Shown one piece after another: positions 9,591 to 17,803 of a stretch of DNA of 64,000 nt (position 1 is the first letter of the stretch; the number at the start of each line of letters is the position of its first letter). The notes under the pieces were generated by a model that saw only the letters and a list, made by a program, of their open reading frames with translations, had not been told where the DNA came from and ran no database searches. The stretch covers positions 496,001 through 560,000 of the forward strand of contig NZ_JAKKOD010000001.1 of NCBI RefSeq assembly GCF_026226775.1, in the 5' to 3' direction. A program made the translations under genes and the position numbers. The DNA is from Avibacterium sp. 21-586. Its GTDB lineage: Bacteria; Pseudomonadota; Gammaproteobacteria; Enterobacterales; Pasteurellaceae.

Positions 9591-9637
9591 AAAAATGCGG
9601 TGAAAAAATCAAAAATTTTCCACCGCACTTTTCTTTT
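9591..9637. terminator. bidirectional terminator between efflux operon and sulfatase
   Basis: AATGCGGTG pairs with CACCGCACTT across an AT-rich spacer, flanked by A and T runs. One arm is a one-base variant of the uptake signal (AATGCGGT), the other a full core. It lies between two convergent genes. Confidence 0.75.
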
Positions 9638-9655
9638 ACCTCTTATTCAGAATAA

Positions 9656-11104
9656 TTAGATCTCATTAATAATGCGATATACCCAGTTTTCTAATGGATC
9701 CTTATACTTCAGCATTTCTGTCCGCATTTCTTCTAACATTTCTTTTTTCACTTGCTGATATTCTGGGTCATAAAACAAATTATGTAACTCCTCAGGATCA
9801 TTACGAATATCGTACAACTCTCCTACATCACTTGCGTTGAAGACCAATTTGTAATCTTTTCTACGCCACATTCTCTGTTCAAAATAAACAAAATGTCCTG
9901 CGAGCTGAGCTAATACCCCCTTACGATCATTAGATTTATTTTCTCGCAAAATTGGCAATAGGCTTTCTCCTTGGAAAGTTTCTGGAACAGCTTGCTCAGC
10001 AATATCAAAAACTGTTGAAGTCAAATCGTGCAAATAAACTAAATTATCGTCTACTTCATTGATACGCGGCGATTTAGGATCTTTAATAATCAATGGAATA
10101 TTGTAGGTGGTATCAAACATAAACTCACCTTTTTCAATCATTCTATGTGCGCCCATTGCGTCACCGTGATCTGCGGTGGCGACAATAAAACAATCCTGAT
10201 AAAGATTATGTTTTTCAAGGAAGTCAAATAATTCACCAATAGCATCATCAATTAAGGTGATATACCCCCAGAATTTGGTAATCACTTCCTTCCAGTGTTC
10301 TTCACTCGCTTCCCACATTCCCCACATTTTAGAAATGGTACGATAATGACCAGGTTTGCCCTCTAAAGGTTTAAAGAAACTTTCATCAAGAACAACATCT
10401 TTTGGATCATACATTGAATAATAAGGCTCAGGAACAATGCAAGGCGTATGCGGCCCCCAGAAATTAATCCAAGTAAAGAAAGGCTTATGCTCAGCAAGAG
10501 ATTCCAAAATAAAGCTTTTCGCTTCATCAATAATAAAATAGGGAATCGTTTGTTCTTTTGTTCCTGAAAGTAAACCGCACAATTCTTGCACTCTTAAATG
10601 TGGGTTATCACCAAAATAAGCTAGGCTGACTTCTGGTGTAGGGAAGCCTTTTTCTGCAAGCCATTCAGGGTAACGATTTGGCTGGGTAGGTGCTTGATCA
10701 AACACCAAGTTTTTATAAACGTGGCTGCCTGGGTAGCCATACCCGTCAAAATTATGCCCTTTAATACCGTAATCTCTTGGAACAGATCTCGTGCCGACGT
10801 GCCATTTTCCTGCAACATAGCAATTATAGCCATCTAGTTTTCCGATATGTGGTTGTTCTGCCGGAATTTCTCCTGTTCCACCTTTTTCACCATTGCGGAT
10901 AATGCCATGGGTAGAAGGCATTTGCCCTGTAAAAAGTGATGTTCTAGCGGGACCACAAACTGAAGCTGGCGTGAACGCATTATCAAAACGGACACCTTCT
11001 CTCGCTAAACGATCTAAATTCGGTGTTTTTACAATCTTATGTCCATAAGTACCAAGCATATCTTTTCTAACTTGATCTAAAAGAATATAAATTACATTTT
11101 TCAT
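9656..11104 (-). CDS. type I sulfatase, cytoplasmic
   Basis: Hydrolyses a sulfate ester, probably on a sugar; the substrate cannot be told. The sulfatase signature SVCGPARTSLFTG matches the PROSITE pattern, with Cys50 as the residue to be converted to formylglycine. Metal ligands are seen at the N-terminus (LLDQVRKDMLGTYG; the usual first Asp pair is here D-Q) and in TADHGDAMGAH near residue 311. The length is 482 residues. There is no signal peptide, so it acts in the cytoplasm. It starts 3 bp after the symporter gene, so import followed by desulfation is likely. No formylglycine-generating enzyme or anSME gene is in the window; one must exist elsewhere if the enzyme is active. Confidence 0.88.
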   Translation of the reverse strand: MKNVIYILLDQVRKDMLGTYGHKIVKTPNLDRLAREGVRFDNAFTPASVCGPARTSLFTGQMPSTHGIIRNGEKGGTGEIPAEQPHIGKLDGYNCYVAGKWHVGTRSVPRDYGIKGHNFDGYGYPGSHVYKNLVFDQAPTQPNRYPEWLAEKGFPTPEVSLAYFGDNPHLRVQELCGLLSGTKEQTIPYFIIDEAKSFILESLAEHKPFFTWINFWGPHTPCIVPEPYYSMYDPKDVVLDESFFKPLEGKPGHYRTISKMWGMWEASEEHWKEVITKFWGYITLIDDAIGELFDFLEKHNLYQDCFIVATADHGDAMGAHRMIEKGEFMFDTTYNIPLIIKDPKSPRINEVDDNLVYLHDLTSTVFDIAEQAVPETFQGESLLPILRENKSNDRKGVLAQLAGHFVYFEQRMWRRKDYKLVFNASDVGELYDIRNDPEELHNLFYDPEYQQVKKEMLEEMRTEMLKYKDPLENWVYRIINEI

Positions 11105-11107
11105 TGG

Positions 11108-12793
11108 TTACACCTTTTTCTTATTTCGACCAATTACCACAAATAAAATCACTTGAAGAATTACGTAAGCAGCAAGTACCCAAAGTGGTTTACCATTTTC
11201 TGAAGCAAGCCCAATTGGAGAAAGTAGCGCATAAAGAGAAACTAAACCTAATGCAAGCGATGCAACCGTGATATTAACATATTCCCAGTTACTTAAATCT
11301 ACATTGCTTTGGTTAGAAACGTTATCAAGATAAGGTGTTTTTCTGCGTAAGAACGATCCTAATACTAGCATTAATACTACATCAAAAACGAATAGTGCGG
11401 CCATTACATATACAAAATTCACTTTTACATTAAACACCCAAACAATAAGGAAATACAAAATAACGTGTACCAGTAAGGCAATACGCGCAGCTAATCCCGA
11501 TACGGTTTTATTAAATAGTCCCACCGCAAACAAAGCAACAATAGGAATATTCACAAACCCTGCAAAACGTTTAGTCAGTAAGAAAATACCATCTGTACCA
11601 AACATAAGTAATGGTCCAATAACAATGGTGATAACTGCCATTACTGCTGAGACTTTTTTCGCATAAACAATTAATTCAGTTTCGCTAAAGGTTCTTTTGG
11701 TTAGTGAAGGCAATAAGTCTTTACAATAAATTGTTGCTGCTGAATTTAAGAAAGAATTGAAAGTACTTAGAATTGCACCAAATAAAGCCGCAATGAAGAA
11801 ACCTTGTAAAGCTGTTGGCAAGACGCGGTTGACTAATTCAGGATAAGATAAATCAATTGGATTTAGTCCCTCACCTAAAATATGAAAACTTAATAAACCA
11901 GGTAAATTAAGAATAATAGGTAATAAAAGTAAGAAAAGTGCGGCAATTAAAATCCCTTTTTGCCCAGCTTTTAAATCTTTCGCACCTAATGCACGTTGCA
12001 CAATGGCTTGATTGGTTGTCCAGTAGAAAAAGTTTACGAGCAAAATACCCGTGAACATCGCTGGCCAAGGTACGGCATCTGTAGCACTACCAATCGCATT
12101 AAATTTTTCAACGTGTGCTGTACCAATAATATGTAATCCTTCCATAAAACTGCCATTACCTAAATAAATTAAGGCAAAAATTGGTACTAAAATTGCTCCA
12201 ATGACCAAAATAATTGCATTCGCAGTATCTGATACAGCCACCGCTTTTAAGCCACCAAAAATGGCGTAAATTGCCCCAATAAAACCTATCGCCATTACGG
12301 TGTAAACAATAGATTCACCATAACTCATTCCAAATACGGTTTCCAAATTGAAAATTTTATTGAAGGCAATTGCCCCTGTGTAAAGTGCGGTAGGAATGAC
12401 GATAAATAAATAGAATACTAAAAATAACCCCGACATTATTAAGCGTGTTTGACGATCAAAACGACTTTCAAAAAACTCTGGAATAGTCGTATAGCCATTA
12501 CGAATATATTTCGGTAATAAATATAAAGCCAAAAAACAAAGCGGAATGACTGATTGAACCGTCCAAGCAATAATAGAAAAATTGCCTTTATAGGAATTGG
12601 CATTAACACCAATTAATTGTTCAGTAGAGAGCGAAGTTAATACCATTGAACAACCAATGACCACTGCACTCAACCCTCGCCCTGCAAGAAAATATCCTTT
12701 TGCGGTTGATAAATCATCATTTCTGGTTTTTCGCCAAGAAATCCAAGCTACAAAACTCGTAACGAGTAAAAAACTCAAAATAGTTAGCGCCAT
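11108..12793 (-). CDS. sodium/solute symporter (SSS family)
   Basis: Inner-membrane sodium-coupled importer of 561 residues with about 14 hydrophobic helices, the LeuT-fold SSS family that includes sugar (SGLT), sialic acid and proline carriers. Family features include [29 protein letters not shown] in helix 1-2, [18 protein letters not shown], and [22 protein letters not shown] (SSS signature region, residues about 335-360). An AGGGGGA ribosome-binding site precedes the ATG. It forms a two-gene operon with the sulfatase, so a sulfated or sulfatable sugar is the plausible cargo. A class II-type CRP site upstream suggests catabolite control. Confidence 0.87.
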   Translation of the reverse strand: MALTILSFLLVTSFVAWISWRKTRNDDLSTAKGYFLAGRGLSAVVIGCSMVLTSLSTEQLIGVNANSYKGNFSIIAWTVQSVIPLCFLALYLLPKYIRNGYTTIPEFFESRFDRQTRLIMSGLFLVFYLFIVIPTALYTGAIAFNKIFNLETVFGMSYGESIVYTVMAIGFIGAIYAIFGGLKAVAVSDTANAIILVIGAILVPIFALIYLGNGSFMEGLHIIGTAHVEKFNAIGSATDAVPWPAMFTGILLVNFFYWTTNQAIVQRALGAKDLKAGQKGILIAALFLLLLPIILNLPGLLSFHILGEGLNPIDLSYPELVNRVLPTALQGFFIAALFGAILSTFNSFLNSAATIYCKDLLPSLTKRTFSETELIVYAKKVSAVMAVITIVIGPLLMFGTDGIFLLTKRFAGFVNIPIVALFAVGLFNKTVSGLAARIALLVHVILYFLIVWVFNVKVNFVYVMAALFVFDVVLMLVLGSFLRRKTPYLDNVSNQSNVDLSNWEYVNITVASLALGLVSLYALLSPIGLASENGKPLWVLAAYVILQVILFVVIGRNKKKV

Positions 12794-12880
12794 ATAGTCC
12801 CCCTTTTACTATTAATCTTATTACGACTTAAGATTAAAATATTCTGACTTAGACTAATTATGACTACTATCATAATTTCA

Positions 12881-12898
12881 CGGTGATCGTGATCACAA
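12881..12898 (-). promoter_or_regulatory. CRP site of the symporter-sulfatase promoter
   Basis: GGTGA-TCGTGA-TCACA matches 9 of 10 core CRP positions. A -10-like CATAAT (12857-12862 on the minus strand) lies 30 bp from the site centre, the geometry of a class II CRP promoter centred near -41.5. The symporter start follows about 65 bp downstream. Confidence 0.75.
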
Positions 12899-12903
12899 AT
12901 TAA

Positions 12904-12931
12904 TAAAAAACTGGTATTACACCCGTTTTTT
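12904..12931 (-). terminator. tyrA terminator
   Basis: Minus-strand AAAAACGGGT pairs with ACCAGTTTTT around GTAAT (one mismatch) and ends in a T run, directly after the tyrA stop codon. Confidence 0.75.
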
Positions 12932-12932
12932 A

Positions 12933-14057
12933 CTAATATTGCCGATAATCATTCGCCTGTTGCAATAATTGGCGGCTTTCTTTTAAGAATTGTTCGGAAT
13001 AATCGCCAAACCAATCACGCACTTGTTCAAAGGATTGGATAAAGCCTTGTTTGTCGCCTTGTTCAAAGAATTTTAGGCTTTCTTCATAGCTTTGTTTTAG
13101 GCTTTCAATCACTTCAAGGTTTTCTGGTTTATCCATAATAATGTCCGCATATAATGCGCCGTCTTGGGCGAATAATCGTCCGATCATTGCGAGTTCTAAG
13201 CGGTAAATTGGCGAAGATAACGCTAAAAGTTTCGCTAATTCCACAGGTTGTTTGGATAAATGCAAACCGTTGGCAAAGGTGGCAAAGTGGCGTAAGGCTT
13301 GAATGTAGGTCATACTTTGATCGTGTTCGGCGGCGTCCACTTGATAAATTTTCGCACCCCAAATACTGATTTGATCTAATAGCCATTGATAGCGTTCTGG
13401 ATAACGCCCATCACAACGCACCACTACTTGTTTTGCCATACTTGCAATATCTGGCCCGAACATTGGGTGTAAGCCCACCACTGCCCCTTTATGCACTTCC
13501 AGCATTTTGGCGAGTGGGGCTTTTTTCACTGAAGTGAGATCAGTGAGCAACATATTTTCTGTTAAATAAGGGGCAAGACGTTCAATGGTTTCCACCGTAT
13601 TCACAATAGGCACCGACACAATCACCACATCTGCACCCGATAAAATCTGCGCGGCGTTGTCCCAATCGTTTCGCCCTAAACTTTCTACTTGATAACCTGA
13701 AGGTTGCAGATAACGTGCGAATAATCCACCTAGCTTGCCTTTTCCGCCCACAATCACAATTTTTTTGATGTTGGGATTAACGGTTTTAAAGCCGAATTGA
13801 TTTTCTCTGGTGTAGGATTCGCGCATTAAACGGCGTAATACATCTTCGATTAAATCAGGCGGTACGCCAAGTTTTTCTGCTTCTTGCCGTCTTGCTTGCA
13901 ACATTTCTGCTTCACGATTTGGCACATAAATGGGTAAGCCGTGTTGATGTTTGATTTCCCCCACTTTTTTTACCAATACCAAGCGTTTTGCGAATAATTG
14001 CAATAATTCTTGATCCAATGTATCAATTTCTGTACGCAGTTCTTTTAGGGCGTCCAC
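12933..14057 (-). CDS. tyrA: chorismate mutase / prephenate dehydrogenase (T-protein)
   Basis: Bifunctional cytoplasmic enzyme of tyrosine synthesis: chorismate to prephenate, then to 4-hydroxyphenylpyruvate with NAD. The N-terminal AroQ chorismate mutase (residues 1-90) begins [26 protein letters not shown] and holds the conserved R11-like and K residues; the dehydrogenase begins near 100 with the Rossmann motif [16 protein letters not shown] and contains GLHPMFGPD with the catalytic His. Length 374 equals E. coli TyrA. It lies 42 bp downstream of the DAHP synthase gene on the same strand, the same pairing as the E. coli aroF-tyrA operon, so TyrR boxes ahead of that gene should govern both. 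Confidence 0.97.
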   Translation of the reverse strand: MDALKELRTEIDTLDQELLQLFAKRLVLVKKVGEIKHQHGLPIYVPNREAEMLQARRQEAEKLGVPPDLIEDVLRRLMRESYTRENQFGFKTVNPNIKKIVIVGGKGKLGGLFARYLQPSGYQVESLGRNDWDNAAQILSGADVVIVSVPIVNTVETIERLAPYLTENMLLTDLTSVKKAPLAKMLEVHKGAVVGLHPMFGPDIASMAKQVVVRCDGRYPERYQWLLDQISIWGAKIYQVDAAEHDQSMTYIQALRHFATFANGLHLSKQPVELAKLLALSSPIYRLELAMIGRLFAQDGALYADIIMDKPENLEVIESLKQSYEESLKFFEQGDKQGFIQSFEQVRDWFGDYSEQFLKESRQLLQQANDYRQY

Positions 14058-14099
14058 GATATTGTCCTTATTTCTTTACAGTGTGATGATTTTTGCCAG

Positions 14100-15164
14100 T
14101 TATTTTTTGCTCAATGCTTGTGCCATTTGACGTAATAATTGCTCGCTGGTTTCCCAATCAATGCAAGCATCCGTAATTGACACGCCATATTGCATTTCGC
14201 TTACTGGCTGTTCAGCACTTTGGTTGCCCGCGTTGATATGGCTTTCTAGCATTACACCAATAATGGATTGGTTGCCATTAGCGATTTGCTGTGTAACATC
14301 TTCTGCCACAATCGGCTGACGGCGGTAATCTTTATTCGAGTTGCCGTGGCTACAATCCACCATAATGGCGGGTTCTAAGCCTGCTTTTTGTAATTCTTGT
14401 TCTGCTTGTTGAATAAATTCCGCTTGGTAATTTGGCGCTTTTCCACCACGCAAAATAATATGTCCGTTTGGATTGCCTGCGGTATTGAGCAAATTCACCT
14501 GCCCTTGTTGGTTGATGCCAATAAAGCTATGCCCCATTGCAGACGCTTTCATCGCATTAATCGCAGTGGCAATGCTGCCGTCCGTACCATTTTTAAATCC
14601 CACCGCCATTGATAAGCCTGACGCCAATTCACGGTGAGTTTGTGACTCGGTGGTTCTTGCACCAATCGCTGACCAACTGAATAAATCTGCCATATATTGT
14701 GGCGTGATCGGATCAAGTGCTTCGGTGGCAAGTGGCAAGCCCATTTCCGCCAGCTCTAACAAAAGTTCACGCGCAATGTGCAAACCGTGTTCGACATCAA
14801 AGCTGCCATCAATTTTTGGATCGTTAATTAAGCCTTTCCAACCCACGGTGGTACGCGGTTTCTCAAAATACACGCGCATAACAATGTACAGTTCGTCTTT
14901 TAGCTCATCAGATAAAGTTTTCAAACGTTTTGCATAATCCAACGCAGAAAGGGGATCGTGAATCGAACAAGGGCCGATCACCACTAATAAACGGTTATCT
15001 TTTTTATGAATGATATTGGCAATATCAGTGCGCGATTGCTCAATTTGATGACGTAAATGTTGCGGTAAAGGCAATTTTTCTTTCAGTTCACTTGGCGTGA
15101 TTAACACTTTTTCATTAACGATATTTACATTATGAATACTGTCTTTGTGATTTACATTGTTCAT
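14100..15164 (-). CDS. aroG: 3-deoxy-7-phosphoheptulonate (DAHP) synthase, class I
   Basis: First step of the shikimate pathway: PEP plus erythrose 4-phosphate to DAHP. Conserved stretches include VVIGPCSIHDPLSALDYA (residues about 61-78, metal-binding Cys), VYFEKPRTTVGWKG, GARTTESQTHRELASGLS, GFKNGTDGS, and the C-terminal VMLESH and ITDACIDWE. Length 354 fits the AroF/AroG/AroH family. Which aromatic amino acid inhibits it cannot be read with certainty; its position before tyrA and its TyrR boxes suggest a tyrosine-responsive role like AroF, while Pasteurellaceae entries are usually named aroG. AGGAAAG precedes the ATG. Confidence 0.93.
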   Translation of the reverse strand: MNNVNHKDSIHNVNIVNEKVLITPSELKEKLPLPQHLRHQIEQSRTDIANIIHKKDNRLLVVIGPCSIHDPLSALDYAKRLKTLSDELKDELYIVMRVYFEKPRTTVGWKGLINDPKIDGSFDVEHGLHIARELLLELAEMGLPLATEALDPITPQYMADLFSWSAIGARTTESQTHRELASGLSMAVGFKNGTDGSIATAINAMKASAMGHSFIGINQQGQVNLLNTAGNPNGHIILRGGKAPNYQAEFIQQAEQELQKAGLEPAIMVDCSHGNSNKDYRRQPIVAEDVTQQIANGNQSIIGVMLESHINAGNQSAEQPVSEMQYGVSITDACIDWETSEQLLRQMAQALSKK

Positions 15165-15188
15165 CTTTCTTTCCTACTTAAAATCAAG

Positions 15189-15206
15189 TGTAAATTTTTA
15201 TATACA
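15189..15206. promoter_or_regulatory. TyrR box, promoter-proximal
   Basis: TGTAAA-N6-TATACA matches 11 of 12 positions of the TyrR consensus TGTAAA-N6-TTTACA and keeps the invariant G-N14-C (15190 and 15205). It overlaps the likely -10 (TATAAA on the minus strand) of aroG, the position expected for repression. Confidence 0.72.
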
Positions 15207-15211
15207 ATTAA

Positions 15212-15229
15212 TGTAACGCGTAAATTACA
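15212..15229. promoter_or_regulatory. TyrR box, second
   Basis: TGTAAC-N6-ATTACA keeps the invariant G-N14-C (15213 and 15228) and lies exactly 23 bp centre-to-centre from the first box, about two helical turns. It overlaps the probable -35 (TTTACG on the minus strand, 16 bp from TATAAA). Tandem boxes allow co-operative TyrR binding. Confidence 0.65.
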
Positions 15230-15267
15230 CTCAAACCAAAGTAAATTCAACTTGTTTTACAAGGAAT

Positions 15268-16104
15268 TTACAAAATAGTGCGAAATTTCTGCCAAACAGG
15301 TGGCACATTTTCTGGCAATTCAAGAGAACGTCCTAGTTCAATCCAACCACAAGGAAAATGGAAATCCGACCCGACAGAGCCAAGCAAACCTTGTTCAAGC
15401 GCCCAGCGTGCGAGCAATAAGCGTTGAGCTTTGGTTTGTCCGCAGCCAGAAACCTCAATGGCATCACCCCCACTTTGGGTAAAATCCGCAATCAGTTTTT
15501 TGAGCCATTTGGTGGTTAAGGTATAGCGCAATGGGTGCGCTAACACCGCCACACCGCCTGCTTGGTGAATAATGTCAATCGCGCTAGGAATATCCACCCA
15601 TTCCGCTTTTACATAAGCTGACTTCCCTTGCCCTAGATAACGTTTGAAAGCCTGATTAATATTAGAAACTTTGCCGATTTCCACTAAATAGCGCGCATAG
15701 TGCGCTCGGGTAACTTCCCCTTGGGTGAATTTTTTCGCTCCGTCAAAGGCATTTTCAACGCCTAACTTCGCTAATTTCTCACCAATTTTTACCGCTCTTT
15801 CTAAGCGTTTTTCTGCCTGCTGCTGCAAAAGTGCGGTCATTTTTGGGTGAGTTTTATCAAAATCTAACCCCACAATATGAATGGCACGATTTTCCCATTG
15901 GGTAGAAATTTCCACCCCATTAATCAGTGTGAGCCCTAATAAATCTGCCTGCGCTTGTGCTTCATCTAAGCCTGCCACACTATCGTGATCGGTTAAAGCC
16001 AGCGCGGACACTTGATTATCATAAGCGCGTTGCACCACCTCTTTAGGGCTTAATACCCCATCTGATGCACTGCTATGGCAATGTAAATCATAAATTTTTT
16101 GCAT
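15268..16104 (-). CDS. rnm: PHP-domain phosphoesterase, RNase AM / YciV family
   Basis: Cytoplasmic metal-dependent enzyme of the YciV (TrpH, RNase AM) group; E. coli YciV removes 3'-phosphates from nucleoside 3',5'-bisphosphates and trims 5' ends of short RNAs. The four PHP motifs are visible: YDLHCHSSASDG (residues 5-16), ALTDHDSVAG (about 36-45), NGVEIS (about 61-66), and AVLAHPLRY plus GSDFHFP toward the C-terminus. Length 278 is close to the 293 of E. coli. It is the last ordinary gene before the accessory island; its upstream side faces 316 bp of apparently non-coding DNA and then the insertion sequence. Confidence 0.92.
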   Translation of the reverse strand: MQKIYDLHCHSSASDGVLSPKEVVQRAYDNQVSALALTDHDSVAGLDEAQAQADLLGLTLINGVEISTQWENRAIHIVGLDFDKTHPKMTALLQQQAEKRLERAVKIGEKLAKLGVENAFDGAKKFTQGEVTRAHYARYLVEIGKVSNINQAFKRYLGQGKSAYVKAEWVDIPSAIDIIHQAGGVAVLAHPLRYTLTTKWLKKLIADFTQSGGDAIEVSGCGQTKAQRLLLARWALEQGLLGSVGSDFHFPCGWIELGRSLELPENVPPVWQKFRTIL

Positions 16105-16420
16105 TTTTGTTCCTAAATAATCTAAAAAATTGAGCTTGTATCACTCTGGGATCAAATTATTTAAATGTTCATTATAGCAATGAATATACTCATAATAGCG
16201 CTATCTCTAGCCTCCACCACATTTCAATTGATAAAAGTAACTTTTATCATTATAGATAATAAGTAGAAACCATGTCCAAGTTTCATTTCTCCCATTCAGA
16301 GAGATTACCTAAACGACCACCTGACTCCAATACCGCTCTTGCCATCTATAAGCTATAAGTACAAACTACTAGTCCTAGCAAAAATTTACTATTCTAAAAA
16401 ATATCCATTTTTTACTCTTT
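16105..16420. other. non-coding gap between rnm and the insertion sequence
   Basis: AT-rich stretch without a convincing gene or USS. It holds a near-perfect palindrome (16229-16249), a 20-codon open frame on the minus strand (16283-16345) and the left copy of the IS target duplication, CTT, at 16418-16420. It probably contains the rnm promoter. Confidence 0.6.
16229..16249. repeat. perfect palindrome upstream of rnm
   Basis: TGATAAAAGT and ACTTTTATCA are exact reverse complements around one central A. It is long enough for a dimeric regulator operator or a cruciform; it lies 125 bp upstream of rnm. No T run follows, so it is not an obvious terminator. Confidence 0.6.
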
Positions 16421-16444
16421 GTAGTGGTACACTAATTTTACAGT
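16421..16444 (+). repeat. IS left inverted repeat
   Basis: Begins TGTAGTGGTACACTAATT and pairs with the right end at 17619-17642. The IS promoter probably lies just inside. Confidence 0.85.
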
Positions 16445-16485
16445 CCTAGATAGGTGGTAAACTATCACAAAAAGAGGACACTAAA

Positions 16486-16791
16486 ATGAGAAGAACATTT
16501 AGCCCAGATTACAAAGTGGCCGCAGTAAAATTAGTCACCGAGCAAGGTTACTCTATTGCCCAAGCCTGTTTAGAATTAGGCATAGGCGAAACAGCCCTGC
16601 GTCGTTGGATAAAACAAGTCCAAGCAGAAAAACAAGGCTATGTATTACCAGGAACTAAGCCTCTTTCACCCGAGCAACAACGGATACGAGAGCTTGAGCG
16701 ACGCATTAAAATACTTGAAGAGGATAAAGAAATCCTAAAAAAGGCTACAGTGATTTTCATGTCACTCGAGCGCAACGCTATCAAGCGGTGA
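16486..16791 (+). CDS. IS3-family OrfA, helix-turn-helix protein
   Basis: DNA-binding half of the transposase, 101 residues. The N-terminus has the IS3 HTH (RRTFSPDYKVAAVKLVTEQGYSIAQACLELGIGETALRRWIKQ, residues about 2-44), followed by a leucine-zipper-like coiled coil (IRELERRIKILEEDKEILKKA, about 68-88). The slippery run CTAAAAAAG at 16734-16742 lies in the ILKK codons; a -1 shift there continues into the orfB frame and would give the OrfAB transposase. In the zero frame it ends at 16791, overlapping the orfB GTG start by four bases. GAGGACACTAAA precedes the ATG. Confidence 0.9.
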   Translation: MRRTFSPDYKVAAVKLVTEQGYSIAQACLELGIGETALRRWIKQVQAEKQGYVLPGTKPLSPEQQRIRELERRIKILEEDKEILKKATVIFMSLERNAIKR

Positions 16792-17630
16792 AGACATTAA
16801 AATCATATGGAATAAAACGTGTTTGTGCGCTATTTTCTCTTTCAGAACGAGCTTATTATGCTCAGAGAAAGCAAAAAGCTAAGCCCAATAAGCATTTAGG
16901 CTTGGCGGTAGAGATAAAGGCGTTATTTGATGAAAGTCGGGGTTCAGCAGGAAAGCGGACTTTAAAGGCGAGATTAAAAAGTAAGGGGATTGAGGTAGGA
17001 TTAGCCTTAATTCGAAAGCTCATGAAACAACAGGGATTAGTCAGTAAACAGCCACAAAAACGTTGGCGTCAAGGTACATTAGAGAAAGCGTCCACATTGT
17101 TTCATAATGTGTTAAATCGGCAATTTAATCCAACCTCAGAGACAACGGTATTATGTGGTGATACAACTTATCTAAAGGTACAGGGGGAGTGGCATTATTT
17201 GGCAGTGGTAATGAATTTAGCGCACCGTCAAGTAGTAGGTTGGCGATTACAGAAACAGCATGATTCAATGTTAGTGGTTGGCGCCTTAAATCATGCAATG
17301 CTAACAACGGAGAGAACGAGGAGGATGTTGTTTCACTCAGACCAAGGCAGTATTTATGGGAGTGAGTTGTTTATACAATGTGTGAAACAGCATGGTTTGA
17401 TACAAAGTATGAGTCGCCGAGGAAATTGTTGGGATAATGCGCCGCTGGAACGTTGGTTTAGAAGTTTTAAATATGAATGGATGTTAAAGGGCGGTTATTC
17501 TTCCTTAGATGAAGCTAAGGAAGATATTAAACGTTATGTGTTTTACTATAACAGGGTGAGACCGCATAGCTATAATCAAGGATTACCGCCAATTTTAGCG
17601 AAAAAAACCTATCAGGGACTGCTAATTTAG
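16788..17630 (+). CDS. IS3-family OrfB, DDE integrase-like transposase
   Basis: Catalytic half of the transposase, 280 residues, starting at a GTG that overlaps the orfA stop. An HTH_21-like region (RGSAGKRTLKARLKSKGIEVGLALIRKLMKQQGL) is followed by the rve integrase core with the acidic triad: Asp in CGDTTYLK, Asp in FHSDQGSIYGS and Glu in NAPLERWFRSFKYE, and the usual terminal YYNRVRPHSYNQGLPP. The normal product is probably the OrfAB fusion made by -1 frameshifting; a fusion reading GYSDFHVTRAQRYQAV links the frames without a stop. Confidence 0.92.
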   Translation: MKTLKSYGIKRVCALFSLSERAYYAQRKQKAKPNKHLGLAVEIKALFDESRGSAGKRTLKARLKSKGIEVGLALIRKLMKQQGLVSKQPQKRWRQGTLEKASTLFHNVLNRQFNPTSETTVLCGDTTYLKVQGEWHYLAVVMNLAHRQVVGWRLQKQHDSMLVVGALNHAMLTTERTRRMLFHSDQGSIYGSELFIQCVKQHGLIQSMSRRGNCWDNAPLERWFRSFKYEWMLKGGYSSLDEAKEDIKRYVFYYNRVRPHSYNQGLPPILAKKTYQGLLI

Positions 17631-17642
17631 TGGATCACTACA
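17619..17642 (-). repeat. IS right inverted repeat
   Basis: On the minus strand it begins TGTAGTGATCCACTAAATT, matching the left end. It starts inside the end of orfB and is followed by the duplicated CTT. Confidence 0.85.
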
Positions 17643-17745
17643 CTTTACATATTATGCAGGCGGGGAAGTTATAAGGAAAACTGAAAACATCCTCACCTAA
17701 TAGAGTAAATTATTGTTTGATTTAGTAAATTAGGAGAGAAAAGTG

Positions 17746-17780
17746 AATACTGCCCGAAAAAACTCGGACAGTATTTTTTA
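17746..17780 (+). terminator. strong plus-strand terminator downstream of the IS
   Basis: AATACTGCCCGA pairs with TCGGACAGTATT around a short A-rich loop and is followed by TTTTTATT. It stops plus-strand transcription from the IS before it meets the TIR operon; on the minus strand its T run is poorer. Confidence 0.75.
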
Positions 17781-17803
17781 TTATAAGCTAAATTTCTTTA
17801 ATT

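Larger units (their letters stand above)
16421..17642 (+). mobile_element. IS3-family insertion sequence, complete
   Basis: 1222-bp element. The ends are imperfect inverted repeats starting TGTAGTG (16421-16444) and ending CACTACA (17619-17642), 19 of 24 positions matching by eye. Both flanks carry CTT (16418-16420 and 17643-17645), a 3-bp target duplication usual for IS3 elements. It holds two overlapping frames, orfA and orfB, with an A6G slippery run before the overlap. All catalytic residues are present, so it looks recent and able to move. The subgroup was not determined. Confidence 0.93.

Noticed and set aside
15241-15270. A third TyrR box upstream of aroG
   Set aside because: The halves (GTAAAT and TTTACA-like) do not keep the invariant G-N14-C spacing.
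16734-16791. Apparent frameshift between orfA and orfB of the IS
   Set aside because: The A6G run and GTGA overlap are the normal programmed -1 frameshift layout of IS3 elements, not a broken gene.
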